Shown here piece by piece: positions 1-11,405 of a stretch of 64,000 nt of DNA (position 1 is its first letter; each line of letters starts with the position of its first letter). The notes beneath the pieces were generated by a model that saw only the letters and a program-made list of their open reading frames with translations, did not search any database and was not told where the DNA came from. Both the position numbers and the translations under genes were made by a program. This DNA is from Ascochyta rabiei (Eukaryota; Ascomycota; Dothideomycetes; Pleosporales; Didymellaceae), in assembly GCF_004011695.2 (NCBI RefSeq), contig NC_082425.1, positions 310,001 through 374,000 on the forward strand. Direction: 5' to 3'.

Positions 1-2620
1 AGACGAGGACGAGGACGAGGACGAGGAAGACGAAATGGACGCAGAGACGAGGCGCAAGCTAGAGCTGCGAGAGCGCATGGCCAAGATGAGCGGTGGCATG
101 GGCATGCCTGGAATGTTTGGCGGCATTCCCATGGGCGGTCTCCCCCCCAAGAAGAAGAAGTCGACCGGCGACAAGAAGGTGGACGAGAGCGAAGAACCCC
201 ACGTGCCGCAGCAGCGAGTTGCCATGTTTCCTATGCCCGGCATGCCCTCTGTCAAAAGCCCAGAGCAGGAGAACAGACAGCTGGCCGTTGAGAAAGAGGA
301 CGAGGCCTACCACCCGGTGACGGGGACGCATGCAGCCGACGAGGTACCAGACGTTGAGGACGTGACGCCAAAAGCAATCTCAAGGACACCCACAGGCGAG
401 AGCGCTCCCCACACCCCACACGATAGTAAGCTTTTCATCCCTCGCAAGCCCGTCAACGCCTGCGCTCGACCACTGCTCGACCACTTTCAGCTGCCATCTT
501 CAGAGACTGTGTCAAAAACCTACACGGCTTTTGATGGCGTTTCCGAGTATGTCATGACTGTCAGCGTGTCCAGTAGGTCCTGTCGTGATTGACTGCGTGG
601 TGCGAGATTCGTGATGATTGGATTGCTGACATCGTGTAGGACGGCCGGCTCCTCCACCTGTACCAAGCGCTGAACGCTCAGCGCCTCCAGTGCCTGGCGC
701 CTGTACGTGTCAGCCGTCACCGCACGAACGTCCGGTTTGCTGACAATCATGCTAGCTCGACCGATCCCACCGCCTCTACCATCCATCGCTTCTCCAGGCC
801 CAGGTTCAGAGTCTGGTGACGAGTTGACGGATGCCGGTGCACATGCAATGTCCCCCAGGAGCCCACCTCCTCCATTCCCAGCACCCTCGAAGCGTGCTTC
901 CTACTTCAACGGGGAGGATCAGACACCAGACTCGCCGGACAGACGTGTGCCCCCTATTCCCCTGGCGAGTCCAACTTCACCATCCTCTACTCGGCTGCCA
1001 CCTCCTCCACCTCCCACGGCAGCGCCTCCTGCGCATCGCGCTGAGCTCCCGTCCAGGAAGCTCGACCGTAACGAGGGTGAAACGGACTACGAAGGCGATT
1101 ACGATACCGACATTGCCTCGGGAGACACCCACAAGGATGCCCTGAAGTCCCACGCCCGCGAGCAGAGCCTGGACGCTAGTACCATGGGTGGATCACCTGT
1201 CATACCGCATGGTATCCCGCCGCTGCCTCCAACGGCCCCTCGTGCTGTACCTCCCCCTCCACCACACCATCCCCAGAGTAGACCCTCTATGGATGCTCCT
1301 CGCGGGGCACCTCCTCTTCCACCTGTACCGCCACCTACTCGTGCCTTGGGTGAGGACGATGAGGACTACGACCCTTACCGGTACACAGCTCCTCCTGCGA
1401 TCTCCCCGCCCGCTGGAGCACCGCCTGTACCAAGGGGAATGCCCCCTCCCCCTCAGAGCCAGCCGCCCCCACCCCAAAGCCGTCCGCCACCACCCATGCC
1501 GCCAGCGGCGCCTCCGATCCCGCAACACCAACAGGCCGAATCATCCGAAGATGATGACTTGTACGAAGCCCCCCCTCCCAGAAAATCCCACGACCGGCCC
1601 CCACCACCGCCTCCTCAAGCACCACCTCACCAGCACGCACCTCCGCCGCTACCTCAAGATCGAGCGCCGCCACCGCCGCCACCACATGCTCCGCCTCCAA
1701 CACATGCCCCTCCTCTACCGCAAGTACCGCCCCCTCAGGAGCGCGCCACCTTCCCACAACCCACGGAAGCTCAACCTCGTTCATCAATCAGCGCCAGAAA
1801 ATCTCTGGACGTGGGCCGCACATTGCAAAGTCGAGTGTCTATGGATCAGCAGCGCCCTCAGCTCAGTCAAGACTTCATGGCCAGCGACATTGACCTAGGT
1901 GCTTCGAGTCATTGGTGGACTCAGCCGAAGACGCTCCCACCATCGCTGCAAGCTCGCAAGGATGTGCTCGTCGACCTGCAAGAGTCGCAGTCAGGCGGTG
2001 TCGTGGAGAAGCTGGTGTCTGTGCTGTTCATGGACTACTCACAGACCATTGTCTCAGCACGCTTCGACAGCAGCAACGCGTCCGATGTCGAGCTGGAACA
2101 GCGTCAAGAACCCCCGCCCCCCCGTCTTCGACCTGACCAACTCGAGAGTGCCTACGAGCAGTTCGGCCGCCGAATCGCAAAGGACGCCGAATCCAAGCAA
2201 AGCAGTGTAGTCGGTAACGGCACGCCATACGGCTTCGTCGACGAGCTTCTCAAACTCCACAAAGACGCACTTGCCCCTGTTTCGACCCGCGCCTACGGTG
2301 CTCTTGTCTACGCCAACCTGGCCAACGCATCCACACAGTCTTTCGACGAGATCCGCCCAGGCGATATCGTGACCTTCCGCAATGCGAAATTCCAGGGCAA
2401 GGTAGGCGCCATGCACGCCAAGTACGCCGTCGACGTAGGAAAGCCTGATCACGTTGGTGTTGTAGTCGAGTGGGATGGCAGCAAGAAGAAGGTGCGTGTT
2501 TGGGAACAAGGAAGAGAACACAAGAAAGTCAAGCCTGAGAGCTTCAGGATGGGAGACCTGAGATCTGGTGAGGTCAGGGTTTGGAGGGTCATGAGCAGAA
2601 GTTGGGTTGGCTGGAACTGA
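1..2620 (+). CDS. BBC1: BBC1-like SH3/proline-rich actin-patch protein, 3' part
   Basis: The reading frame is open at the left edge, so the start and any N-terminal SH3 domain lie outside the window. It begins with an acidic DE run, then a basic PPKKKK patch, then a long region rich in PPPPP and PxxP motifs that could bind SH3 and profilin partners. The last 130 or so residues (about 2230-2617) resemble the C-terminal cysteine-proteinase-fold domain shared by yeast Bbc1 and Aim3. Bbc1 works at cortical actin patches and restrains Las17/WASP during endocytosis; that role is taken from the family. I place introns at 573-639 (or 426-639) and 703-755. Both first donors close in the same phase, so the alternatives differ by exactly 49 codons. 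The exon at 640-702 then reads as a PAPPPVP-type linker, which supports the model. Stop at 2618-2620. Confidence 0.8.
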
Positions 2621-2762
2621 ACTGTATAGAGGGAGAGGTGTAATTAGTAGTGGTCTGATAGGCATGTATATGCATGTGCACTGTGATCATTCTTCCAGAC
2701 GAATCGACGCTGATTTGCTATCATTTCCCTACTGGCTATCTACTCTGTCGTACCTTCTACAT

Positions 2763-3918
2763 TCAGCGCGATGCGACGCTCTTATTCCTGCTAGCCACGT
2801 CTTTCTTCCACATCCTCCACAGTGCCTGCACGCCTCCATTGTCTGCCTCCAGCCAGCAGCCAAACTTTTTCTGCCGGCTTTCTATCTCTTCGTCAGTAAG
2901 ATCACGCTCTGGGCGCCAATTCTGGGGCTGATGCTCGATCATCATGTCACATGGAGGCAACTGCCTTCGCCACGTCTCTACGTCTTCTGGTGTCCAGTGA
3001 GGTTGCGGATACCATTCACTGCGATGCGCCGCCAACACACCGCCAAGACCTCGCACGCTCACACCGCGCTCTCTACAACAGGAGAGAAGATCCTGAATGT
3101 CTTCGGACGTCTCTTCCGAATCACTTTCGTCAGGGTTCTCGAGGAAGAAGAGAGCATCTCGCTCATCCCACTCATGGAAACGCTGAAGAACATACGCATC
3201 CCACTCGCGGACAATGTGCAGCCACCCAAGTTGCCGATCTGCAAACGCGACTGCAAACTGGCGGCCATCACGGAGCGTCACACGGTAGCACCAATGCGTA
3301 CTTGTGTACTCGTGGTTGGCGTCAAAGAGGATTTCGTCAATCTCCAGTACGGGGCTGTCGGCTTGCACGCTGTCAGGGATGTTGCTCGGGAACTTCATGA
3401 CGATACATACCTTGCAAGAGTTCGCTTTTCATGATATTGGATAGCATAACAAGGACGTTGTCGCATTGTCGGCTCGTGAGCAACACTTGTCCTAGCAGTT
3501 CCTGAGCTGACGACAAGAGCTCAATCTCGACGTCGTCACACCCTGCTCCCTCCGGTCTTTGTATGACGCACAAGTCAGGCAACTCCTGTTTGTCCCCTGG
3601 AACACCGATGTGGTGCTCAACAAACGTTCCGTTCCTATCGTGCTGGAGTGTGAAGACGTCAGAGAGTATGTTTCGCCTTACCCAAAGGTAGAAGTCGAAA
3701 ATCTTCAAACACGTGAAGAAGACGAAGCACTCCGCAACATTGGGCTCCGCGATGAGAAAAAGCTCGCAGGTGGTGCAGATTGTGTTCACAGCGGGCTTGT
3801 CTTTGCGACGCAGACAACGGATGCATGTGAACGGGTTGATGGCGTCGACGATGTCGGTGATGTAGATGGTGTTCCAAGGCTCTTGGGGATCTTGAGAGTC
3901 CAATGGTACGGGAGCCAT
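2763..3918 (-). CDS. Uncharacterised protein, two exons
   Basis: The ATG is at 3918. Exon 1 runs 3918-3411 and exon 2 runs 3361-2763. Two overlapping frames join if an intron at 3362-3410 is removed: it has a GTATGT donor, a CTGAC branch-like site and an AAG acceptor, and the phase closes. The product is about 368 residues. Near residues 33-52 there are two CxxC pairs (CIRC and CTTC), which could bind a metal. The C-terminal half is rich in Trp and Glu, with several WxxE/D segments. I do not recognise the family. The AAG acceptor is less usual than CAG or TAG, so the junction may be a few codons off. The 3' end faces the BBC1-like gene, with about 140 bases between them. Confidence 0.5.
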
Positions 3919-5023
3919 GAGGCGTTTTTTTTGGAGTGAGAGAGCGCCCGGTGTGGTGTAGAGTTAATAAGACCGTCACGGCGAGGTGTAGAGTTATCAA
4001 GACCGTCACGGCGAGGTGAAGATGTTTGCGCCGCATCACGGTGAAGGACAGCGTGCTCAGCTCCGGTGACCTTCCCACGTTGCTCCCCTTGCTCCACAGA
4101 GTGCATTTGATCACTTCTTAGTTGCTTGTGTCAGTTTCAAAGGCCGCTGATCCGTTCTTGTGGACTTTGCCATACTATTTCCACAACGCACACTTATGCC
4201 TGTTGCAACTGCGATCTTGCACATGAGATAGACAATCCATTGCTTAGGAAGCGAGCCAAAAGCGATGCAGAGTATAATCACTAGAACAAGCCGCTACAAC
4301 CAGCTCCTGAGAACGAAGAGCCAGTCACAGAGTCTGGAGAGAGAAGGAGAAGGTGATGATAGATCGGAGGCTTGTGTTTGACTCGAAGCTGCATATCGGA
4401 TATAAATACAGAGCCAACGAATCCACCCAGATCTTTCAGGCTGGTGAAGTGACTGTTCTCGAACTTTTGATACGGAGTAAGGATTTACGGTGTATCCATT
4501 CCATAGCTTGCCAGACCGAGTCACACTGAGCGGATGTAGAGGCTGAGTGTTGTGCTTGCATTGTTGATGAATGCCGCCTGTATCTCATGTCGTTGTCCCT
4601 TGAAAACTTTCGAGAATCTACGAAAAATCCACGTCGTTCACAAGTGAAATTTGCGGCTTCAAGGAACGAGCCTTAAAAATGCATCATCTTTGTTCAAACG
4701 GCACATCCATGACCACAATCTTTCAGGCTGCATCTGCGAAACACAAAGCCTCTTTTCGTGCTATCTCGAAGATGCAAAGGTGTCGCCGCCATGTTTCAGT
4801 TGCGTCCAGACGTCTTTATTCGTGCTCTCGAAAAGTAAACCAGTCGAAAATAGACTGTTGCAAAGCAATCGGCGTCTTTGTCCGAAATGACCCGCCTTTG
4901 ATGCGATTCCCTTGCGGGCATCTTCCATAGCAAACTTGTGTTGGTATATAACAGCACTTGCGCTGTGAATATTGGCGAATTTTCAATTCATCACAGAACT
5001 ACTGAACGCGAATATCGTTTACC
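3919..5023. other. Intergenic region with divergent promoters
   Basis: This 1.1-kb gap separates two divergently transcribed genes. It has one short tandem duplication (3955-4014) and a TATATAA-like string near 4945. The short open frames here have no recognisable product. I see no further gene. Confidence 0.5.
3955..4014. repeat. 30-base tandem duplication
   Basis: Two adjacent 30-base copies (3955-3984 and 3985-4014) differ at only two positions, with the start of a third copy after them. They lie in the 5' flank of the unknown gene on the minus strand. Such duplications usually come from slippage; no function is visible. Confidence 0.85.
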
Positions 5024-6742
5024 ATGGCAGGAATTAAGAGCGGCGGCAGAACAAAAATCATTGGTGGAGGAGACCATGGATTTACTGAAGCTTCTACAGC
5101 TACCAAACGCAGGACTAGTGCCCACGGCGGTGCCATTCGGGCACCTCCGGCTAAACGCCTGATGAAAGGGACTGCTAAGAAGGTACACAAGTCGAAGCCC
5201 GAGGACGAGATCGAGGAGGAGGACGTCCGGATGCATGGCAGCGATGACAATGAACATGTAGAGGAAGAAGAAGAGCCAGTTCGAGTGCCAGATAAGTCTA
5301 AGCGAACCACCCGTGCTGCTTCGAAGCGGTCTGACAAAGAAACCATCGACAAGGGCGCTGGAGGCACCGAGAAATCCACCAGTGGCAGCAAGCGCACCGC
5401 GAAGCCCACCAGCAAGAGCTCAACCAAAGCCACGTCAAGCGCTTCAAGGAAAGATACGAGGAAAGCCCCTGCAAAGGGTAAAGGCAAGAAAGGTGATGAA
5501 CCGCGGGAACAAAAGAACAAAGACGAGCTCAAAAAGCCAAAGATCCCTAGACAGTTCGATATTCGTAGGATCCTCGCTCAACGAGATGTCGGAAAGGAGA
5601 GATTCTACAACGTCGATTGGTATCCATCATGGGTAAAGGCAAGAACAGTACGCCGGCCGAATATCGAGGACTGGGAAAAAAACGTGGAGCGCTACACGTT
5701 CCAATGGAAGCACGACACTGTTTACAAAATCGGAAACCCATCCAACGACACTTCATCCGAGATGGCTCGACAATTCATCGAAAGCGTGCTGATGATGTAC
5801 CAAACCTACATGAATCGGGCACCCAGTGAAGTTGCAGCCGAGCTCTTCGAGCACGACGAGTGGGAATTCTGCAGGCCAAAAGACCGCGATGCCGCCATCG
5901 AGGCAGCTGCTGACGCCGAGGATGACCATCCGACCATGACTGCAGCCGAAGTGATGCAACACACCTTCATCGAGGCCTGGAACGAGAAGACCGAGACACC
6001 GGGAAGCAGCCACGCTCGCCGCTACGGAAAGATCCGAGTGCAGTTCGCCGGCGAGATCGACGAGAAGGCGACCTCGCACCGGTTCCAGCCTGAAGAGGGT
6101 ATGCGAACCGTCGACTTCGTTGAGCCGATCTTCGCACACGGCCTCTGGGACTCGGAGTACATGGATGTCGTCAATTGGGACATCCACGGCACGGACGAAA
6201 GCCAGGCGAGCTTCCATCTCGACGTTCTCCAACCGCTGGTCGCCAATCTCGTCACGCAGTGTCCCTATCTGCTCAAGAAGACCTGGCCGCTCATGTTCAT
6301 CTCCCTCTTCTACTGGGATAGTGAGATCAAGCATCTCCTTGCCGATTCGGACTTTGGATTTGAGCTCGTTGGTGCTTGGAAGGATCCGGATCGCTGGGCT
6401 TGCCGCATCAGGGACACGCTCATCTACACGTACATGAATGAATGCGAGTGGGAGATGCGGTGCATGGACGAGGTGAATCAAACTTTCGTGGAGGCACAGG
6501 ATCTCATCGAGGGGTATTTGGCGATCGCTAGAGGGGCGCGCGATCGCGATGATGGTGATGACGAGGAGCGACCGAGTGCTGCGCACGCGGAGAAGGGAAC
6601 GGCTAGCGATAGGTCCGGTGCGAGTGGCAGTGGAGAAGAATCTACTCATAGCAGGAAGGGTTTCAGGGCGAGAACTGAAAACGCGAGTGAAAAGGATGAG
6701 GCAGAAGACTCTTGGGAGACGAGCCATGACGAGGATTCGTAG
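5024..6742 (+). CDS. Uncharacterised protein with a chromodomain-like segment
   Basis: A single open frame of 572 residues starts at an ATG in a good context. Residues 1-180 are lysine- and serine-rich with an acidic patch ([12 protein letters not shown]) and several KR clusters, like a disordered nuclear tail. At about residues 181-225 the pattern FDIRRILAQR, then FYNVDWYPSW and later IEDWEKNVE, follows the spacing of a chromodomain, in which an aromatic cage surrounds methyl-lysine. The match is partial, and the usual KWKG core is replaced by DWYP. The middle (residues 230-500) is a conserved-looking Trp/Phe-rich domain that I do not recognise. The C-terminus is acidic and serine-rich. A chromatin or nuclear role is inference. 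It could instead be an accessory gene derived from a transposon chromodomain, but no transposase or reverse transcriptase motif is present. Confidence 0.6.
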   Translation: MAGIKSGGRTKIIGGGDHGFTEASTATKRRTSAHGGAIRAPPAKRLMKGTAKKVHKSKPEDEIEEEDVRMHGSDDNEHVEEEEEPVRVPDKSKRTTRAASKRSDKETIDKGAGGTEKSTSGSKRTAKPTSKSSTKATSSASRKDTRKAPAKGKGKKGDEPREQKNKDELKKPKIPRQFDIRRILAQRDVGKERFYNVDWYPSWVKARTVRRPNIEDWEKNVERYTFQWKHDTVYKIGNPSNDTSSEMARQFIESVLMMYQTYMNRAPSEVAAELFEHDEWEFCRPKDRDAAIEAAADAEDDHPTMTAAEVMQHTFIEAWNEKTETPGSSHARRYGKIRVQFAGEIDEKATSHRFQPEEGMRTVDFVEPIFAHGLWDSEYMDVVNWDIHGTDESQASFHLDVLQPLVANLVTQCPYLLKKTWPLMFISLFYWDSEIKHLLADSDFGFELVGAWKDPDRWACRIRDTLIYTYMNECEWEMRCMDEVNQTFVEAQDLIEGYLAIARGARDRDDGDDEERPSAAHAEKGTASDRSGASGSGEESTHSRKGFRARTENASEKDEAEDSWETSHDEDS

Positions 6743-6914
6743 GAAAGGGAATGAAGGACGATAAGGGGCAACAAACTTGGAGACCTGGCTCCTTGCTTGC
6801 CTCAATGGGTATTAACTGGGAAAGGTAGGTCTGGCGACTCAAGTATGTATGAACGATCAATTTGCAATGCTTCCCTCTTACATTTGAGAGCCATCAAAAC
6901 GGCACATCTGCCCT

Positions 6915-9038
6915 TCAATCCGCACCCCGGGTAATGTCTGCACTAGGCCCATTGTCCCTCCTGGTTTTCTCTCCATCCTTGTTACCCTTGCCTTTGTAGT
7001 AAGGCCTTGGCAGGTTGTCGTAGTAGGGCACGACAATGCCATCTAGATCTCTTGTCATGCCTACCATACTCTTGGTCATATCCTGGTGTGGCTTTGGCAA
7101 GACCCTTAGATCGATCAGTCCTGGGCCGGCGCTTTGCACTATCTCATCCACCGCATCCCCTAGCGCATCAAGCGCTTTCTCCCACCGCTCTTCGCCTGCC
7201 GAGCCGAGTTCGAGGAAGGACTTGCGGCGCGTGTCAAGCGGAGACTGAGGCAATGTGGCGGTTGCGCCGATGAGAGGTCCGGGGATTTCGAAGTCTTATG
7301 CGATGATGTTGTATCTGGTGGTTCTGTCGAGTTGACTGGCCAGACGCGCGGTAGAGGTATCACCGCAAATCATATCCTGCCCTGCCAGGCTCATACCCCA
7401 TACTTCATTATTGACTACCACTGTCAATACACGCAGGCCAAACTTCTTGTACGTATCCAGCTCCGCGAGGTGGAAGCCTGCGCTGCCATCTCCTTGGATG
7501 TTGACAATCAGTTTGCTCCGATCGGCTACCGCGGCGCCGAGCGAATATCCCCATCCGTTGCCTAGAAAGCCTAGGTATCCTGTGTAGACCACGGAAAGTG
7601 AGGCAGTCGATTCAGGAAGGTTCTGCAAGGCCCAGCCGCCGGCTTTGCCGCCGTCGATGCATATTATGGAATCGGATGGGATGTAGTGGTAGAGTTTCTT
7701 GATGGCATGGTAAGGCTGTAGGTGGCCGTTCTGTTCGTCAATACTTGGATCAGACTCGTTATGTGGAGCGCCGAAAGAAATCAGACCCTGAGCGGTGCGG
7801 ATCCATGCTTCCTGACATCTGTACTTGGAACTGTCCTGGCCAACCACCCGATTCAAGGCGGACACGGCGAGTTAATGTCCGATATGATACCGAGGTCAAT
7901 ATGCTGTGAGCGCCCTATCTTGCGGCCACTAATATCAACTTGTATGACTTTACAGGAGCTAATTGGTACAACGGCGCCGCTGTGACCGCCAAGGAGGAAC
8001 CCGGTTCGTGCACCTAGGAGAAGGACGAGATCTGGCTAGGGTTTGCCAGTCGCGGCGAGGAGGCCAAGATTGAGTGCTGAGCCAGCATGGAAGTAATGGT
8101 TCGGTGGGACACCAGTGCTAAATTTGGGCTGTGAAAGATGGAAATGCTGATCTTGTCGGCAAGGGCTATAATCTCGTCGACAGCCTATTTATGTCAGTCA
8201 AGAGTCAGACACAGACTCGCCATACCCTACTTATACAACGAGCTCCAGTACTGACAATCACGACAGGTCCTTCCGCACCTTGCAGAAGGGTCACAATTTC
8301 ACCAACCGCAGCTCGGTCTGGGCCAGGCAAAGTGACAAGGGGAGCGGTGATGTATCCCTAAGCAATTGATTCACGTTCCACAGGCGTAAACAGAACGTCG
8401 ATGGGAAAGTCCAGAAGCACTGGCCCAGGCGCTCCCGTGCTTGCGGTGCGCCAGGCCAAACTTGTTATGCGCAGTATGTCACCAACGTCGGTGACTAGTG
8501 AGATGTCAACACTGCTCGGTATCCCTTGACCGCCTATGGGAGATGCTCACTCTCTTCGGCGTGCAATTTTGGTTATGGGTTTGGCTAAACAACCTGATCA
8601 TGAAAGCCTTGTAGCGCGTTCGTCTCTGCATTTCGTGATGGTGGACTGCTCGTGACGCAAAAGACAGGACTCCGGTCTGCGAATGCAGTTGCAAGACCAG
8701 GCAGACTGTTGTAGAAGCTAGACAGCGTTAATGTCTGTGGAACAGCATGTTCCCATGTCTTCATAGCCGTAACCGCTGTTCCAACAGCCCCGGCCACTTA
8801 CCCGTATTACCGCTGACTTTGGCATATCCCTCTGCTGCTTGTACGGCAACGGTTTCGTGTCGTGTGTCTATAAGCTCAATGCCCATGTCTGAGCATCCCA
8901 TCAAGAAGGCATCGAGATGGCCTCCGTGCCGGCCAAAGATGGTACGAACGCGCAGTTGGTGTAGACATTGCGCAAGGAGGTCAACCCCAACAACTCACAG
9001 CCCTTTGGCTGCCCTATATTGATGCTATGACTCGCCAT
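6915..9038 (-). pseudogene. Decayed ThDP-dependent enzyme (acetolactate synthase / 2-hydroxyacyl-CoA lyase type)
   Basis: Pieces of one ThDP enzyme lie in order on the minus strand but in changing frames. The N-terminal block has a GIELIDTRHE motif with the catalytic Glu (about 8890). Next come GLATAFADRSP (about 8680) and the SLAWRTA...PVLLDFPIDVLF block (about 8420). The C-terminal cofactor site has GDGSAGFHLAEL...VVVNNEVWG (about 7480). In-frame stops sit at 8358-8360 (expected Trp), 8036-8038 (expected Gln) and 7296-7298 (expected Gln); all three fit C-to-T or G-to-A changes. A one-base deletion after HDQVV (about 8590) and at least three other frame jumps are present. Plausible old introns remain (a GTAAGT donor near 8796 and a GTGAGC donor near 8553). 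Intact relatives form a single protein of about 550-600 residues, so this copy cannot make a full enzyme. Confidence 0.85.
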
Positions 9039-9559
9039 GGTATTGTTCGAATGACGATGGTGGGTCTGTCGCACGGATGATGTGCAAGGCTGGTAAATCT
9101 GTCGTATAAAAGATTGGTAAAGAGAGTTGACAGAAGAGAACGTAGACACAGATCACGACAGAAGTGAGGACATTTCGACGCCCAGACTCTTGGACCACGT
9201 CGAAGCCAAGCGTGCAGCCGGTGTTAACGTAGACATGTGGGATACGGCTACAACCCCACTCGTTGATCATCTCACAGATAGGTTCCGTGTTTAGCTCCGG
9301 CACCCTAAGTGTCTAACTGCAGGTGGCCCGCGTCACTGCATTCGAATCGACCATGCTGATTGATGGGTCACTTCAGCATGCCGAGTAAACTAGTGGTGAG
9401 TATGCCAAGGTTTTGGTGTTACTGTAAGACCATTGTGAGTCACCAACACAAGCAAGCGCTGAGAAATATGTTGGGGTTTTGTTGGCTTCTCGATAGCGTC
9501 TATGTTGTCATCTGGGTCTATGCGAACGGTGTTGATCTTGGGTTTGGTTGGGGGCAGCT
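9039..9559. other. Intergenic, no supported gene
   Basis: This 520-base spacer lies between the 3' end of QTRT1 and the ThDP relic. A minus-strand open frame at 9025-9303 starts at GTG and matches nothing I recognise. I see no repeat or RNA gene. Confidence 0.5.
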
Positions 9560-11160
9560 TCAGTCGCTCAGAAGATCCACACCAACGCCCTTGAGCGCGT
9601 CAACAGCCCACACCGGGTATTTTTCTTTCTGTGCGTTGTACAGCTTGCTGAAGAAGTCTTTCAAGAACTGTGGATAGCGATCTTCCAGGATGGCGTCCCT
9701 AGCCAACCTCATCAGGTTGAGCTGATAATGCACGTTATGCATGGTCAGGAGATGCGCTCCGGCCGTCTCTTTCGCAGTGACATGGTACACGTAGGCTCGC
9801 GTGATGCCCAGGCCGCCTTCTGATGTTGGTCGGCAGCAGGTGCACTTGCAGCCTTGCTCAATGGGACCAAAATCTTTCGAAAAGACGACATTGCGGAGGT
9901 TAAGCATGCCGCTAGCGGTGATGGCATTGCCGAAACGCTGCGAGGTGTCAGGGGGGAGTGGATCATGAGGGACAGGACTCACGGCAGTTCGTGTAGGCCA
10001 CACGCAGTCGAACATGTCTGCACCCAGGGCTACCGACACGACGAGGTCTTCAGGGTAGCCGATGCCCATGACGTATCGTGGTTTCTTCTCTGGCAACAGA
10101 CCTGTGCATGTGTCTACGACCTTGCAGTATTCACTCTTCTCCTCGCCGCCAGAGAGGCCACCGATAGCAATGCCGGGCGTGTCTCTGGCTACCATCTCAG
10201 CGGTGCACTCGCGGCGCAGATCGAGGTCCAAGCCACCCTGTATGATGCAAAAGAGGTTCTGGCGCTCTGGGTGCTTGTGGGCGTGGATGCAGCGGTCGAG
10301 CCAGCGTACGGAGCGCTCCATGGCCTCCTTCATGCGCGCCAGGTCGGGCGAGGTGGTGACGATGACGTCGTCGAGCTGCATCATGATGTCGGAGCCAATC
10401 GAGTTCTGCAGCGACATGGAGTGTTCGGGGGTGAGCAGCATGGGCGAGCCATCGTGGGGGCTCAGGAAGCGGACGCCTTCTTCGGTGACTTTGGCGAGCT
10501 TGAGCAGCGACACCATCTGGAAGCTGGCGGTGGTGTCAGCTACGGTGCCAACACCAGCTGCATGTACAGCACCAGCTACAGCACCAGTTACAGCACCAGT
10601 TACAGCACCAGTTACAGCACCAGTTACAGCACTCGCTACAGTGCGTGCGTCGACGAGGAGCAAAGGGTCACCTACCCACCACTATCTGCACTAGTCAGCA
10701 CGTCGTCTTGGGCCACTACGCACTGCTTCTTGCATTCGGCACGGGGCAAGCACCTGTGAGAATGTTATGAGGCCATGACTGCAGTTTGTGGGCGCCGCCT
10801 ATGGCGTCCAGCGTTGCTTGTCCTGGCTTGAGGCCTCTCCATAGTGTCAGAAGTCGTGCGCGCTACGCAGAGTATCCACAGTCTCGGGCTCGTACAAGTG
10901 GTATGTGTTGTTCAGGCACAGCCGGCAGCCCTGCTCCTCGAGCTGCTCAGGCGTGAGCCCCTTCAACGACGCCTGTGTCGCCACTGGCATGAAGAGGGGG
11001 AGGGGCACCGGCCCGTGGGGCAGATGCAGCGTTGCAGCGCGCGCTTTGGTGACCTGCCTCGACGTCAGACGCCGACTTGCACATGGACGGGGACACCCTG
11101 TACTGAGCATTTCCCGAGCAGCTCGAAAGTGAGCGCTGAAGGCATCGAACCAGGCGCCAT
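9560..11160 (-). CDS. QTRT1: Queuine tRNA-ribosyltransferase catalytic subunit (tRNA-guanine transglycosylase)
   Basis: The enzyme swaps guanine-34 for queuine in GUN-anticodon tRNAs. My model has five exons: 11160-11104, 11053-10896, 10836-10754, 10685-10676 and 10523-9560, giving 423 residues. All phases close, and the introns have GT-AG ends with CTGAC-type branch sites. Motifs seen are FMPVATQASLKGL, CLNNTYHLGLKPG, the nucleophile-region motif DSGGFQMVS, the long LSPHDGSPMLLTPEHSMSLQ block, GGLSGGEEK, the second catalytic Asp in MFDCVWPTRTA, and the zinc ligands in GCKCTCCRP with the His in AYVYH. The DSGG residues come from a 10-base exon (10676-10685). Without it the frame reads through a repeat and the catalytic motif is lost. 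The family acts as a heterodimer with QTRT2, which is not in this window. Fungi cannot make queuine and salvage it. Confidence 0.92.
10561..10632. repeat. 12-base minisatellite inside QTRT1 intron 3
   Basis: Six 12-base units run in tandem. The consensus is cagttacagcac, with a cagctacagcac copy and a catgtacagcac copy at the left end. The array sits in the 152-base intron 10524-10675. Because the unit is a multiple of three it creates a false open frame (TGAV repeats) that looks like an N-terminal extension of the last exon. Confidence 0.9.
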
Positions 11161-11405
11161 TGTGTCGGTCGGTTCCGGTGTCTCTGCCCTCTTCACACGC
11201 GACTGCAAGAAGTTGGTCCAGCCACCAGCAAGCTTGCAGGGGTCTAGGCTAGGTAGTAGGTACCTATGTGTGGCGTGTGCCCGGGGGCGCTAGCGCGAAC
11301 AGCCTCAACTACAGTTGGCTTTGGCAACGGTGTTCTCTGTGAGCTCGGCTACAGAAAAGCGTAGCCGCTCACTCTGGGTCGCATGGCTACACCTCTTTGG
11401 CGTAG

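Noticed and set aside
10524..10663. N-terminal extension of the last QTRT1 exon with TGAV repeats
   Set aside because: It is the translated intron minisatellite. The microexon model restores the conserved DSGGFQ motif, and this extension does not.
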